The notes under the pieces: model-generated | Databases searched by the model: none | Told to the model about the DNA's origin: nothing | The model's input: the letters and a program-made list of their open reading frames with translations, nothing else | In this document: piece by piece, positions 55,693-64,000 of the stretch | How the letters are laid out: each line of letters starts with the position of its first letter | Numbering within the stretch: the first letter of the stretch is position 1 | From: Diplodia intermedia | Taxonomy: Eukaryota; Ascomycota; Dothideomycetes; Botryosphaeriales; Botryosphaeriaceae | Reading direction: 5' to 3' | Length of the DNA: 64,000 bases | Assembly: GCA_021495925.1 (NCBI GenBank) | Contig: JAKEKT010000019.1 | Location: 124,001 to 188,000, forward strand | Program-made: the position numbers and the translations under genes

Positions 55693-58600
55693 TCACTCTT
55701 TACTCGCAGCCTCACTCTCCACCGATGCAGGTGCCACACTTGCCGCCTCGCTGGCCCCGACGCTGCCTGATCGCTTCGCGTCGTCAGCCGAATCGCCGTC
55801 GGCCTTTTCGTCTTCCAGCCCAGATATAGCCAAGCCCCTTTCCTCATCCTCCTCGTCGATCTTGTTGGGATTGCCACTCTCATCATCCTCGTCCTCTCCC
55901 ATCAGCGCCGGAGGCCGTTGCTGCATCTCCCGCGCCTTGGCCAGCGAGATTGTCTTTTGCTGGTAGGTGCTGATGACCTCCTTGCTCTCGTCGCGATCAA
56001 TCGTTGCTTTCATGAGTGCCGCCATCCAAAGACGCCCCTGCTGAAGATTATCTACTGCGAAGTAATGGACCGTTGGCTTGGTGAAGTTGACTGCTTTCGA
56101 CAATCCAGCCCGAGGCGGCACCAGCTTGAAGATGAACATGCCCGATGGGTCTTCCTTGATGTCGATTTCGTTCGCTGCGTCTGTTTGCGCTGACGTGGTC
56201 AGGGTTGCGTTGTGAGGAGATGTCGGCGATGACTTGGCCCCGGTTATCGTTGCATGGAGGCCCGTCATACGTTCGTTGTTAGCTGGCAGCACACGGTGAC
56301 CCGATATATCGATCAGGCCCTTCTCCGCCGTGTCGAACTCGGAATAGTAATACGATAGACGTCGGCCCCTGAGCACGAACAGCCTCGTCTTCCACGTTGT
56401 CATCATATTCGACGATCTCTTCTTCATCCATCCGTTGTAGTCGGACCCCGGTATCGTTTCCGACGGCGGCTTATTCTCCAACCCCCTCTGGTACGCGCTG
56501 GTCTCTTTCTTCGTCTTCTTCTTCGGGGCGCTGCTAGCGGCACTAGAGGTCATCGAGTTGCCAGTGGCACTACGAAGAACGTCCGGTGGCGCCTCTCCAG
56601 AATCGAAGCTCTTCGAAGTCTGCGACGGCGTGCTGGATCCAGTCCGGGCCGGAGAGTTCATGGCAGAGTCTTTGTTAGGAGACAGCGGAGGATTTTTGGT
56701 TCCGCTTAACGTTCCAGCAAGGGCGTCGGAAATCGCCCGAAGACCGGTTGCGCGCGGCTTCGGGTGCCGTTGAATGGCCGGCGGAGGCGAAGCGCGTCCA
56801 CTCGGTGGTTCCTCGCTTTCTACCAGGTTTGGCGACGAAGCGATGGCGTCGATACTGGGCGCTCCGTAATCCAGTTTCGTGACTGTCGCAGACCGTTCCT
56901 TGCTAAGGGCTTTAGGTGAGCTCCGCAGTTCAGGTCCACTGGCTGTGCGAGCACTCTGAGTACGTTTCGCGCCCGGGCTGTAGAAGGAAGTGAGAGCGGT
57001 AGGTTCGGAAATGTCCCGCATCGAGTCGCTGCTTCCAATTCTGCTGTGGCGTTTGAAAGCTGACAGGCGCCTTCCATCGTTCCCAGAGCTCGTCCGGGAA
57101 TGACTTGGACTATGTCCCTTGCGCAGGACATTTCTCTGTTTGCGATTCTCAACCTCCCCGCCAGAGAAATAGCCGCGGTCGAGTTCGGGCGTTACCACTT
57201 TCAGACCCGCGCCACGTGGACTGCCTTCAGTGGGAGTTTCAGGCCGCGTTTGCGCTGCGGAAGCTGGCCGCCCATTGGGATCTCCCATTTTCCAGTTCCG
57301 ATCGAACGAAGGTTGCTTCTTGTGTGCGGTCGGTGTTGCTTGGGTTACGTGTACATTGCTCGGAGTTGTGGGAGTGGTGGGCAAGTTTGCAAACTCGACC
57401 GAAGAATGCCTGCGGTGGTGATTCATTTCTCTTATAGACGCCGCAGAGGGACGCCTGGTGTCGTTTCGGGGAGTACCTGGAGTACCGGGTACAGATCCAA
57501 TTCCTTGCTGTGAACTCCCTCTGTTTACCTGTTGCCGGCTCGATGGCCTGGCGCCATTGGAATCCATCAAACTCGGGATACGAGGAAGTACTGTTCCAAT
57601 CGATGTGCTGCGATGACGAATGGAGCCTGCGTTCGAGCCCTGTTCCGACCCAGAATAATCCTGCATACCCTGAGAGTTACGCACCGCATCAGTGACCTCT
57701 TGCTGAAGGGCCTTGATCTTTTGCCAGATCTTTAGACGTGGGCCGATAGCGCCAAGATCGAATTCCTTCATGAAGACCGATGCCTGATCCATGCCTAGCA
57801 AAACTTCCCCGGATATCTCTTGGTCCTTGAAAACATCGCAATGACGCCTGTCCACGCCAACGTCCTCCAGCCACTCGGCAACTTGGAGCGGCGTCCAGTG
57901 CCTGATCTCTTGCAGGGTGTGCAGTCCGTTCTCCTCCTCGTCGGTCTCCTGGCCGTTGATGTACGACAATCTGTGTTCCACATGGCTACTGTACTCGCTT
58001 CCGCTATCGGTGTTGGTGCGGAGGTCTCGCAACAGGCTGCTGCGCGGGGTGTTGATATCGGTCAAGTGCTCATCGATAACGCTTAGGGTTTCGTTCATGA
58101 CGGGACTCCTCTGCTCTCCCGACAGCGCCCGCTGGCTGCTATTCATTGTGGCAACCGCAGAGAGCGCCATTGGTGCAGTCGCAGAGCGCTGAGGGCCCAA
58201 GGTGCTAGGCGTTGTGGAAGGAGAAGCGGCCTGCGGCGGCGTTGACTGTCGCTGGTCGTCGGGCGGGCGGGCAGCATCGAGGCTTGCGAACGAGGGGCCG
58301 GTGGTCGAGGTAGGACTAGTGGTGTAGGCAACGCCAGGGCGGGTATTCAGGACAGAGGTAAAGGTAGGCTGCGGGGCGAGCTGTGTGTAGACTGGACTAG
58401 CTCAGTTAGCCATTCCTCCGCGAGCGGAAAGGGAGAGCTGGCGTACCCTCTGGAAAGAGGCCGGTATGCCCGTTCTGAAGGTGGCGGCCCAGGAACCAGC
58501 CATCGCCAAAGTCGTCGTCGCGCTCGATGAGCTCGATGCGGTCGCCGCGCTTCAGGCTCAATTCGTCGGGGCTGCGCGCGTTGAACTCGTCTGCGTGGCT

Positions 58601-58737
58601 CAGCACATCAGCATGCGGACGCGGGAGCGCGCGGAGGCAGTCGCGGCGCGCGCGGCGGGCGGCGCGTGAGGCGACTTACGGATGACCAGGAGGGTGTCGC
58701 CAGGCTGCGCCTGGTCCATATTGGAACGCGCCGCCAT
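55693..58737 (-). CDS. Boi1/Boi2-type SH3-SAM-PH polarity protein
   Basis: Scaffold of polarised growth. Yeast Boi1/Boi2 bind Cdc42-pathway and exocyst components and phospholipids at growth sites. Three exons (58737-58680, 58590-58447, 58391-55693) give 966 residues. An SH3 domain spans about 8-66: DTLLVIHEFNARSPDELSL, GDRIELIERDDDFGDGW, FLGRHLQNGHTGLFPE. A SAM domain is at about 230-298: HWTPLQVAEWLEDVGV, FKDQEISGEVLLGMD, LGAIGPRLKIWQKIKAL. A long Ser/Pro-rich middle region includes proline-containing segments (RASPPPAIQRHP) that could bind SH3 domains. The PH domain is at about 715-860: NGWMKKRSSNMMTTWKTRLF, VLRGRRLSYYYSEFD, then a stretch ending in GRLWMAALMKATID. The tail is acidic. The order SH3-SAM-PH is that of the Boi family. 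Introns (89 and 55 nt) lie only near the start; the 3' UTR holds a tRNA-like fragment that I do not call. Confidence 0.9.
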
Positions 58738-59656
58738 GGTGTGCAGTCGCGGCGGCTGCGGGGGCGCTGGGCGGTCGACGGGTGGGCGGTCGGGGTGATT
58801 GCTGCAGCTGGGGATCACCACATGGCAGCCCTCGCAAAGGGCATCGCGCGGAGGCTGGCGAGTCGAACCAGGCCGATGGAGGCTCGCGAGCTCAGCAGAC
58901 GGGAGTGGCGGCTTGCTGGCGGTATGGAGAAGCTCAATTTCGGGGCCCCGTCTGGGTTAATAGTATGCAGCGGCGCCGGCCAATCACATGCGCGATCGCT
59001 CCATGGAGGGCGCAGGCGGAGCGCTGTTCGGCGAGAGGGCAGAGAGCACAGGCGGCGGCAGCAGGCGAGCGCAACGCAGGGTCGGGCGCGCGATCAGAGG
59101 CTCATACGGCGCAAAATGAGCAGGCAGAGGAGGTGCTGGAGCGGCGCGCGCGCCAGTGCTCGCAGCATGACCACGGTAGCGGTCCGCAGGTCCACAGCCG
59201 CAGAAAGGCACCCGGGACCAGCGCTGCACGCGCGGATCTCCCTCTGGCGGGCAACTCACCAGCCGGCCAGGGTCTCTCCAGCCTCCGTCGCGCCGTGTCT
59301 CGTCGCGCGCGCCTCTCGCAGGCGACCCGTCGCACGGCGGGCGGTGCGGTGCGGCGCGCGCCCATCCCGCGAGCTTTTCGAAATTTCCGTCCTTTGTGGC
59401 CCCCGTGGCGCTGCATCCGGAGCCAGGTCGCGCTTACTGGCAGACAGCTCACATCGCAGCGCCGCGCGCTCACCTCACAGCCCCGCCCAAGTCCCAGCTC
59501 TTGCCTTCGTCTGTATCCTTCCCAATCCGGGCCCGTTGCACCGTGCGCCCTCTGGGGCAGACAGCAAACACCCATTTGACCACCGCTCTCTGCGATGTCC
59601 GCCTTCATACACCACCAAGCCCACCAGTCTTGCTCGGTTCCCGCGAGCGCCACGCA
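58738..59656. promoter_or_regulatory. divergent promoter region, Boi-type gene / SP-RING gene
   Basis: 920 bases between two genes that start back to back. GC-rich. Several long open frames run through it, including a continuation of the SP-RING frame, but their translation is not conserved-looking. Confidence 0.45.
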
Positions 59657-62600
59657 ATGAGGCCGCGCGACCCTGCTCTGCGCGAGCATCAGACATCCAA
59701 TTCCACCGCAAATGCCTTCCTGGGTGGCAAGCCCATGCCGTCCTGGCTGACCACCGGCCAGCCGCAAGTCAACGCCTCGCCGCTGGTGCCTTCGCGCAAG
59801 AGACCCGCCCCGAGAGAGCTGGATCGCCCCAGGCGCCCATCTAAGCACGCGGCCAACCCGCCCTCCAGCTCCGCCTCGCCGAATCTCCCTTGCGCTACCG
59901 CCGCGCCTACGCCTCTCCCGCCGCAGGGTCCTGCCGTCGCCATCCATAATGCTTCGTCGAACCCTGCCTCTCCCGCACTCCCCAACGTCGTTGCCTCCCA
60001 CATGTCCCGCGCCACCGCCAGCACCGAAAACAACATCCTTCCCTCGCCCGCTCCGAGCGAAGATCCGGCCGCCCACCCGCCTGCCCCAAACAAAGATCCG
60101 GTCGTGAATCGAGCACGAGCGACGTCCATCGTAAGCTTAGGCGATGAGGAGGACGAGGAGGCGGAGGACGGAAGCCGGACAGACAATCGCTTGGAGGTCG
60201 GCGTAGCACCTGCTCAGAGCCGGAGCATGTCACTAGCTTCGGCCGAGAACAACACGAGGACATCCGTTCCGACGGTCATGCAAGCCTCGCTCGAGCAACA
60301 AGATGGCGTGGCGAACGCATCTCGGGAAGAGGTTTTTCGACGTCCCTCAGCACCGGAGTCTGGAAGCTTGCAAACCCCCGAGGGCAATGCGTCGGTCCAG
60401 GCGGCCCATGTCACCTCGACATATGCACCTGCTCCATTTACGCAGGATCTTCAGCATCCCTTAGCTTCACCCCGGGCAGCTGCGTCGTGCATCACGCCTG
60501 AATTTTGCTTGCAGAAATTGCAGGCCCTGTCTTCACTTTCTGCTAATGGAAGAGGCCTGTCTGCCGTCGAGAACGTTAGAGTTGACCTCGTCCGTGAAGC
60601 CGTTGACAGAAGAGACAACGACTACATATATTTCCATCAGCTCATGTGCTTGAGAGCCAGCGCCTCTCACTTACCACAACAGATTGCCACAAACCCCGTG
60701 GCACTAACATCTCTGGATCTTCTAAACCATTTAGTACAAACAAGAGAAGTCTCGATGCCTTGGCTTCGCTGGTTCGCGGACTTTCCCGTCGAAATCCATG
60801 TCATGCAGCAGCGGTGGCCAGATGATTTTCTCAACATGATATTGCGTTTCAGCGACTTCATCGCTCGAGCCAAGGAGAATGGATGGGACAATCTGCAAAA
60901 GCTTTGCTTTGCTAAGAGGCTCCCGCCAACTGCCGTGGAGATCGGAAGGGAGTTGGGTGTGCATTCCCCCATTCTTCAGTCTATTTTCCACAGGGCAATC
61001 TTGAGGCGGCTTTGCGATTTTCCAGAGCCCAATACGCCTCCTCAAATGGAGTTCTCCACTAGCGCCGAAGCTGCTTTCAAACAACATCAGCATCGTCTCG
61101 CCAACGTCCAAGCACAACCCCTGACTCGGCAGGAATACAGTCAAAGGGAGATGGATGAGGAGAGATCGTACCGGGAACAGATAATCAACCTCCAAAGGCG
61201 ATTCCTGAAAGACCAGGCAACTCTGCAGTCACGACGCATGTCCCAACACGTCCAGAATTCGCAAATGCAGCTGAGCAACTCGCCCGCACAACTCCAAGGC
61301 CAAGTGCGTTCGCCGGCACAGCCCAGCCAATTCGCAGCGGTTGCACATCAAGGGCCTGTTCAAATGGGTCAACAGCCGATCGTGCCCGGTCAGCAAATGC
61401 CTCATCCATTGCAAGTCGCCATACCTCGAGGGCGATCTGGTAGTTCGCAAATGAGCTCGTATGGACCAATTACGCCAAGCTCGACTTTACAGTCACCTCA
61501 CCTTGCAACGCCAGGACAAAATATGAATAGACAGAACTACCTCCAGAATCAGCAACTCCAGCAGCAGTCAATTCCAAACGGAGCTCAAATGGGGGTTTCT
61601 GTGAATGGCTTCAACATAGCGCCGCATGGCCAGAGCCCGTCGCTACAGAACAGGTCCCAGAGACAGCCCCAGTCTCCGATGACGCCTCAATATTCCCCTT
61701 CTGGAATCCAGTCCGCGAACGGGCATATGATTCGTCCAGGAATGCCAGCGGGTGTGTATCAGCAACCTATCTATCAGCAAGGCCCGTCGCTCGCGAATGA
61801 TGCACAGGGCAACTATCGACAGATACAGGCGCATCAGGTAGTCCGGAGCAATGCTGGCTCCCCTCTTGCTGCAGCACAGATGACGCGTCACGCGGTTCAC
61901 CAGGTAGATCCACGACAGACCAATGGCATAGGAAGATCACCGGTCCATACTCAAAATCCGCTGTCACAACCGATCATCCCCCCTGCAAATCACACGTGGG
62001 CCCCGCAGGTAACCGATCCAACTCAAATGGCGCTCCACCAATCGCACGTCGCAAGTCCTGTTCTGGAGGCCACTCCCAGGCCAGAGCTCGGTCGGAAGTT
62101 GTTTCAGTCGGTGGTTGCTTTCGCAATCCCTCCTAAGCCATTGAAAGACGGTGAGGCCCAGCAGAAGCTCACATTTCCAATCACTCCAGAAGACCAGGCA
62201 AGCCTACCCTCAACCACCGAGGCCGGTCCGTTCGAGATGGCCACTAGGAAGGTGACGGAAAATTCCAGGATGTACCGTTTGCGTTGTGCGAAGTCGGCGT
62301 CCGCGGAAGAGCATGTCTGGATCCGGCAAAACACCCACTGGCCTTCTGGGATGTTCTTGACTCTGAACGGAACCGTCCTTGAAATGCGGCAGAAATTGCA
62401 GCATGGAAAGGACCTTCCAATCGACATCACGCCCTATCTTCGGCCGGGCGAGAATAAAGTCGAGATCTCCTTACTGAGACGTCCGAACGAAGAGAAGATC
62501 TCCAATTTCCTTGTTGCTATCGAGATTGTTGGGGTTCAGCATTACGACAGGATCAAGGCAGAGTGCCTCTCGCAAAGATTGACACCGGCAGAAGAAGTAC

Positions 62601-63127
62601 TCGATTCGATCAAGACGACGCTGAGCAGGTCGGCAGATGACGATGAAATTGCCATTGTCGACAGCAACGTTGCCATAAACCTCTTCGACCCTATGACGAA
62701 ATGTCGGCATTGCGACATCCCAGTAAGAGGCAAGGAGTGTGTTCATCGCGAATGCTTCGATCTAGACGTCTTCCTGAACACTCGGCGTCGCAATCAGAAA
62801 CGGCCAGACAGTCCAAGCACCGTGGATGATTGGAAGTGTCTAATATGCAATGGTGATGCACGTCCACAAAGCTTGATTGTCGATGGGTTCTTGATGGACG
62901 TTATCAGCGAGTTGTCTGCGGCGGGCCAGTCAGAAACGAGTGCCATCATCGTGGATAGCGACGGCAACTGGAGGCCGAAGCCCGAAGACAAACAAGACGA
63001 TACACGTGTCTCTCAAACCCGCGCCTCACATAGCTCAACGCCTGGGGTCAGGAGGAGGACGCTGGGTTCCTCTACGCCAGCGCTCCAGGGCTCTTCGGCG
63101 CGGTCTGGAGTCATTGAGCTGGAGTAG
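59657..63127 (+). CDS. SP-RING/MIZ zinc-finger protein, putative SUMO E3 ligase
   Basis: Large, apparently intronless protein of 1156 residues. The C-terminal zinc finger (about 1010-1075) has the MIZ/SP-RING pattern: TKCRHCDIPVRGKECVHREC, then DWKCLICNGDARPQSLIVDG. This is the module by which Siz/PIAS/Zmiz proteins act as SUMO ligases or transcription co-regulators. It is preceded (about 855-975) by a folded-looking region (SRMYRLRC, HVWIRQNTHWPSGMFLTLNG, YLRPGENKVEISLLR) that resembles the domain preceding SP-RING in Zmiz-like proteins. Residues 1-330 are Ala/Pro/Ser-rich. Residues ~350-480 form a helical region (LCLQKLQALSSL to FADFPVEIHVMQQRW). Residues ~520-820 are Gln/Asn/Ser/Pro-rich. 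The tail contains acidic-hydrophobic stretches (SAIIVDSDGNW; SGVIELE at the very end) that could be SUMO-interacting motifs. The start at MRPRDPAL is my choice; the frame is open 87 codons further upstream but without family-like sequence. Confidence 0.82.
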   Translation: MRPRDPALREHQTSNSTANAFLGGKPMPSWLTTGQPQVNASPLVPSRKRPAPRELDRPRRPSKHAANPPSSSASPNLPCATAAPTPLPPQGPAVAIHNASSNPASPALPNVVASHMSRATASTENNILPSPAPSEDPAAHPPAPNKDPVVNRARATSIVSLGDEEDEEAEDGSRTDNRLEVGVAPAQSRSMSLASAENNTRTSVPTVMQASLEQQDGVANASREEVFRRPSAPESGSLQTPEGNASVQAAHVTSTYAPAPFTQDLQHPLASPRAAASCITPEFCLQKLQALSSLSANGRGLSAVENVRVDLVREAVDRRDNDYIYFHQLMCLRASASHLPQQIATNPVALTSLDLLNHLVQTREVSMPWLRWFADFPVEIHVMQQRWPDDFLNMILRFSDFIARAKENGWDNLQKLCFAKRLPPTAVEIGRELGVHSPILQSIFHRAILRRLCDFPEPNTPPQMEFSTSAEAAFKQHQHRLANVQAQPLTRQEYSQREMDEERSYREQIINLQRRFLKDQATLQSRRMSQHVQNSQMQLSNSPAQLQGQVRSPAQPSQFAAVAHQGPVQMGQQPIVPGQQMPHPLQVAIPRGRSGSSQMSSYGPITPSSTLQSPHLATPGQNMNRQNYLQNQQLQQQSIPNGAQMGVSVNGFNIAPHGQSPSLQNRSQRQPQSPMTPQYSPSGIQSANGHMIRPGMPAGVYQQPIYQQGPSLANDAQGNYRQIQAHQVVRSNAGSPLAAAQMTRHAVHQVDPRQTNGIGRSPVHTQNPLSQPIIPPANHTWAPQVTDPTQMALHQSHVASPVLEATPRPELGRKLFQSVVAFAIPPKPLKDGEAQQKLTFPITPEDQASLPSTTEAGPFEMATRKVTENSRMYRLRCAKSASAEEHVWIRQNTHWPSGMFLTLNGTVLEMRQKLQHGKDLPIDITPYLRPGENKVEISLLRRPNEEKISNFLVAIEIVGVQHYDRIKAECLSQRLTPAEEVLDSIKTTLSRSADDDEIAIVDSNVAINLFDPMTKCRHCDIPVRGKECVHRECFDLDVFLNTRRRNQKRPDSPSTVDDWKCLICNGDARPQSLIVDGFLMDVISELSAAGQSETSAIIVDSDGNWRPKPEDKQDDTRVSQTRASHSSTPGVRRRTLGSSTPALQGSSARSGVIELE

Positions 63128-64000
63128 ATTTGCTTCCATTCGGCCTGCGTAACAACAGAGCTGGCCAAGGGCAAACGCGTTGCTGAGATATCTGATTGGC
63201 TATCTTATCGGGTGATCCGACTCCAGGTGAGCAGAATACTCCGGTCGTGGTTTATTTGTTCTGACAAAGTCCGCAGCGGCCATCTGCTGTTCAGAGCACG
63301 ACGGGCCGTCGATTGCAATATTCTGCAGATATCTGACCAACTCTATCACGAATACCAAGATACGGACATCACTCAAACATCATATTTTGTATCCGGTTGG
63401 AATACGGATGTTTATCGCTTCTCAGACATACGCAAGGACGGCGCATAGCGTATCACGAAAGCCTCATGGCTCACGGCGTTTCCCTGTCCTTATTCATTCT
63501 GCGATGGGGTTTTTGGACTGGCGCTTGCTCACGAGCTTAACGATTTTCATTTACACGGTCTGATGAAGAGGACCAAAAAAGGCATCTTACGGTTGTTTGC
63601 TTTTCTTTCCTTCCGTCCTTCGTTTCCCCTTCTCTATTTTGCTCCCTTTTTCTTCGAGAGATACCTGCCCTTAGGCACCCTGCACTACATTATTTTTATC
63701 CGCTCACCTTCGCGAGTATACTTCGACTCGGTTCTCGTATCTCCCGTTTCCTTCCCATCCCGGCGTTTAGCTCGAGCGTTTGCATATTCAATTCATTCCA
63801 AAGTATTCAAGTAAAAGGATACGGGAGAGGGGAAATTCTTTCGCTGGTTGTCCCTTAGTCATTTTCGGTTGTAAATTAAAAGAGGGGGTGTCCCTTTCAT
63901 CATATCGACAGCATTGTCAGGCAGAAGAATCTGCTACCTGTTGTGTTTCTTGGCCGTGTGATGTCTCGCGGGATGTAATTCGTGTGCGCACCGTCTGTCC
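63128..64000. other. 3' region of the SP-RING gene
   Basis: AT-richer than the rest, with several T-runs. The short open frames have no recognisable product. The window ends here without another gene start that I can support. Confidence 0.5.

Noticed and set aside
59396..59656. upstream extension of the SP-RING frame by 87 codons
   Set aside because: Composition is that of a GC-rich leader; the next ATG begins sequence more like the rest of the protein. RNA ends would decide.

Overview
The window looks like nuclear chromosomal DNA from a filamentous ascomycete (Pezizomycotina, most likely Dothideomycetes; the class is an inference). Coding genes have short GT-AG introns of mostly 45-140 nt with CTAAC/CTGAC branch sites. 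The gene set includes the conidiation regulator AbaA, a Het-C heterokaryon-incompatibility protein, a fungal type 2 glycosyltransferase, a Clr5-domain protein and a Boi-type polarity protein. No transposon, rRNA operon or CRISPR array was seen.

Layout. 1.4-5.1 kb (+): MFS transporter with a very long disordered N-terminus. 6.2-9.3 kb (-): Het-C. 10.1-12.1 kb (-): Clr5-domain protein. 12.8-13.4 kb (-): LC8 dynein light chain in seven small exons. 13.8-16.5 kb (+): Mrd1, the five-RRM rRNA processing factor, divergent from LC8. 17.5-20.3 kb (+): AbaA. 21.4-21.5 kb (-): a tRNA-Phe(GAA)-like gene with two interruptions. 21.9-23.8 kb (+): protein with three dsRBD-like segments. 26.5-27.7 kb (+): MDR-family NADP oxidoreductase. 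32.3-34.6 kb (-): Rok1 DEAD-box helicase. 35.0-35.9 kb (-): F1Fo-ATP synthase subunit g. 40.1-41.6 kb (+): GT2. 46.0-47.7 kb (-): a broken DHDPS-family aldolase. 49.8-51.0 kb (+) and 51.2-52.2 kb (-): L-rhamnono-lactonase (LRA2-like) and L-rhamnose 1-dehydrogenase (LRA1-like), tail to tail. 55.7-58.7 kb (-): Boi-type SH3-SAM-PH protein. 59.7-63.1 kb (+): SP-RING/MIZ zinc-finger protein. Four intergenic stretches of about 3.5-4.6 kb hold nothing I can call a gene.

Functional links. LRA1 and LRA2 are the first two steps of oxidative (non-phosphorylated) L-rhamnose breakdown. The disrupted aldolase relative beside them may once have belonged to the same locus. Mrd1 and Rok1 both act in 18S rRNA maturation but lie 16 kb apart. 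AbaA, GT2, Boi and LC8 all relate to hyphal growth or development, with no sign of physical clustering.

The observation most worth a second look is the tRNA gene. Its mature body is almost the textbook fungal tRNA-Phe and it carries a canonical intron after position 37. In addition, the anticodon stem is interrupted by a 56-nt segment that looks like a spliceosomal intron (GT start, ACTAAC branch, TAG end). That segment also has 8 nt of perfect complementarity to the last 8 nt of the canonical tRNA intron.
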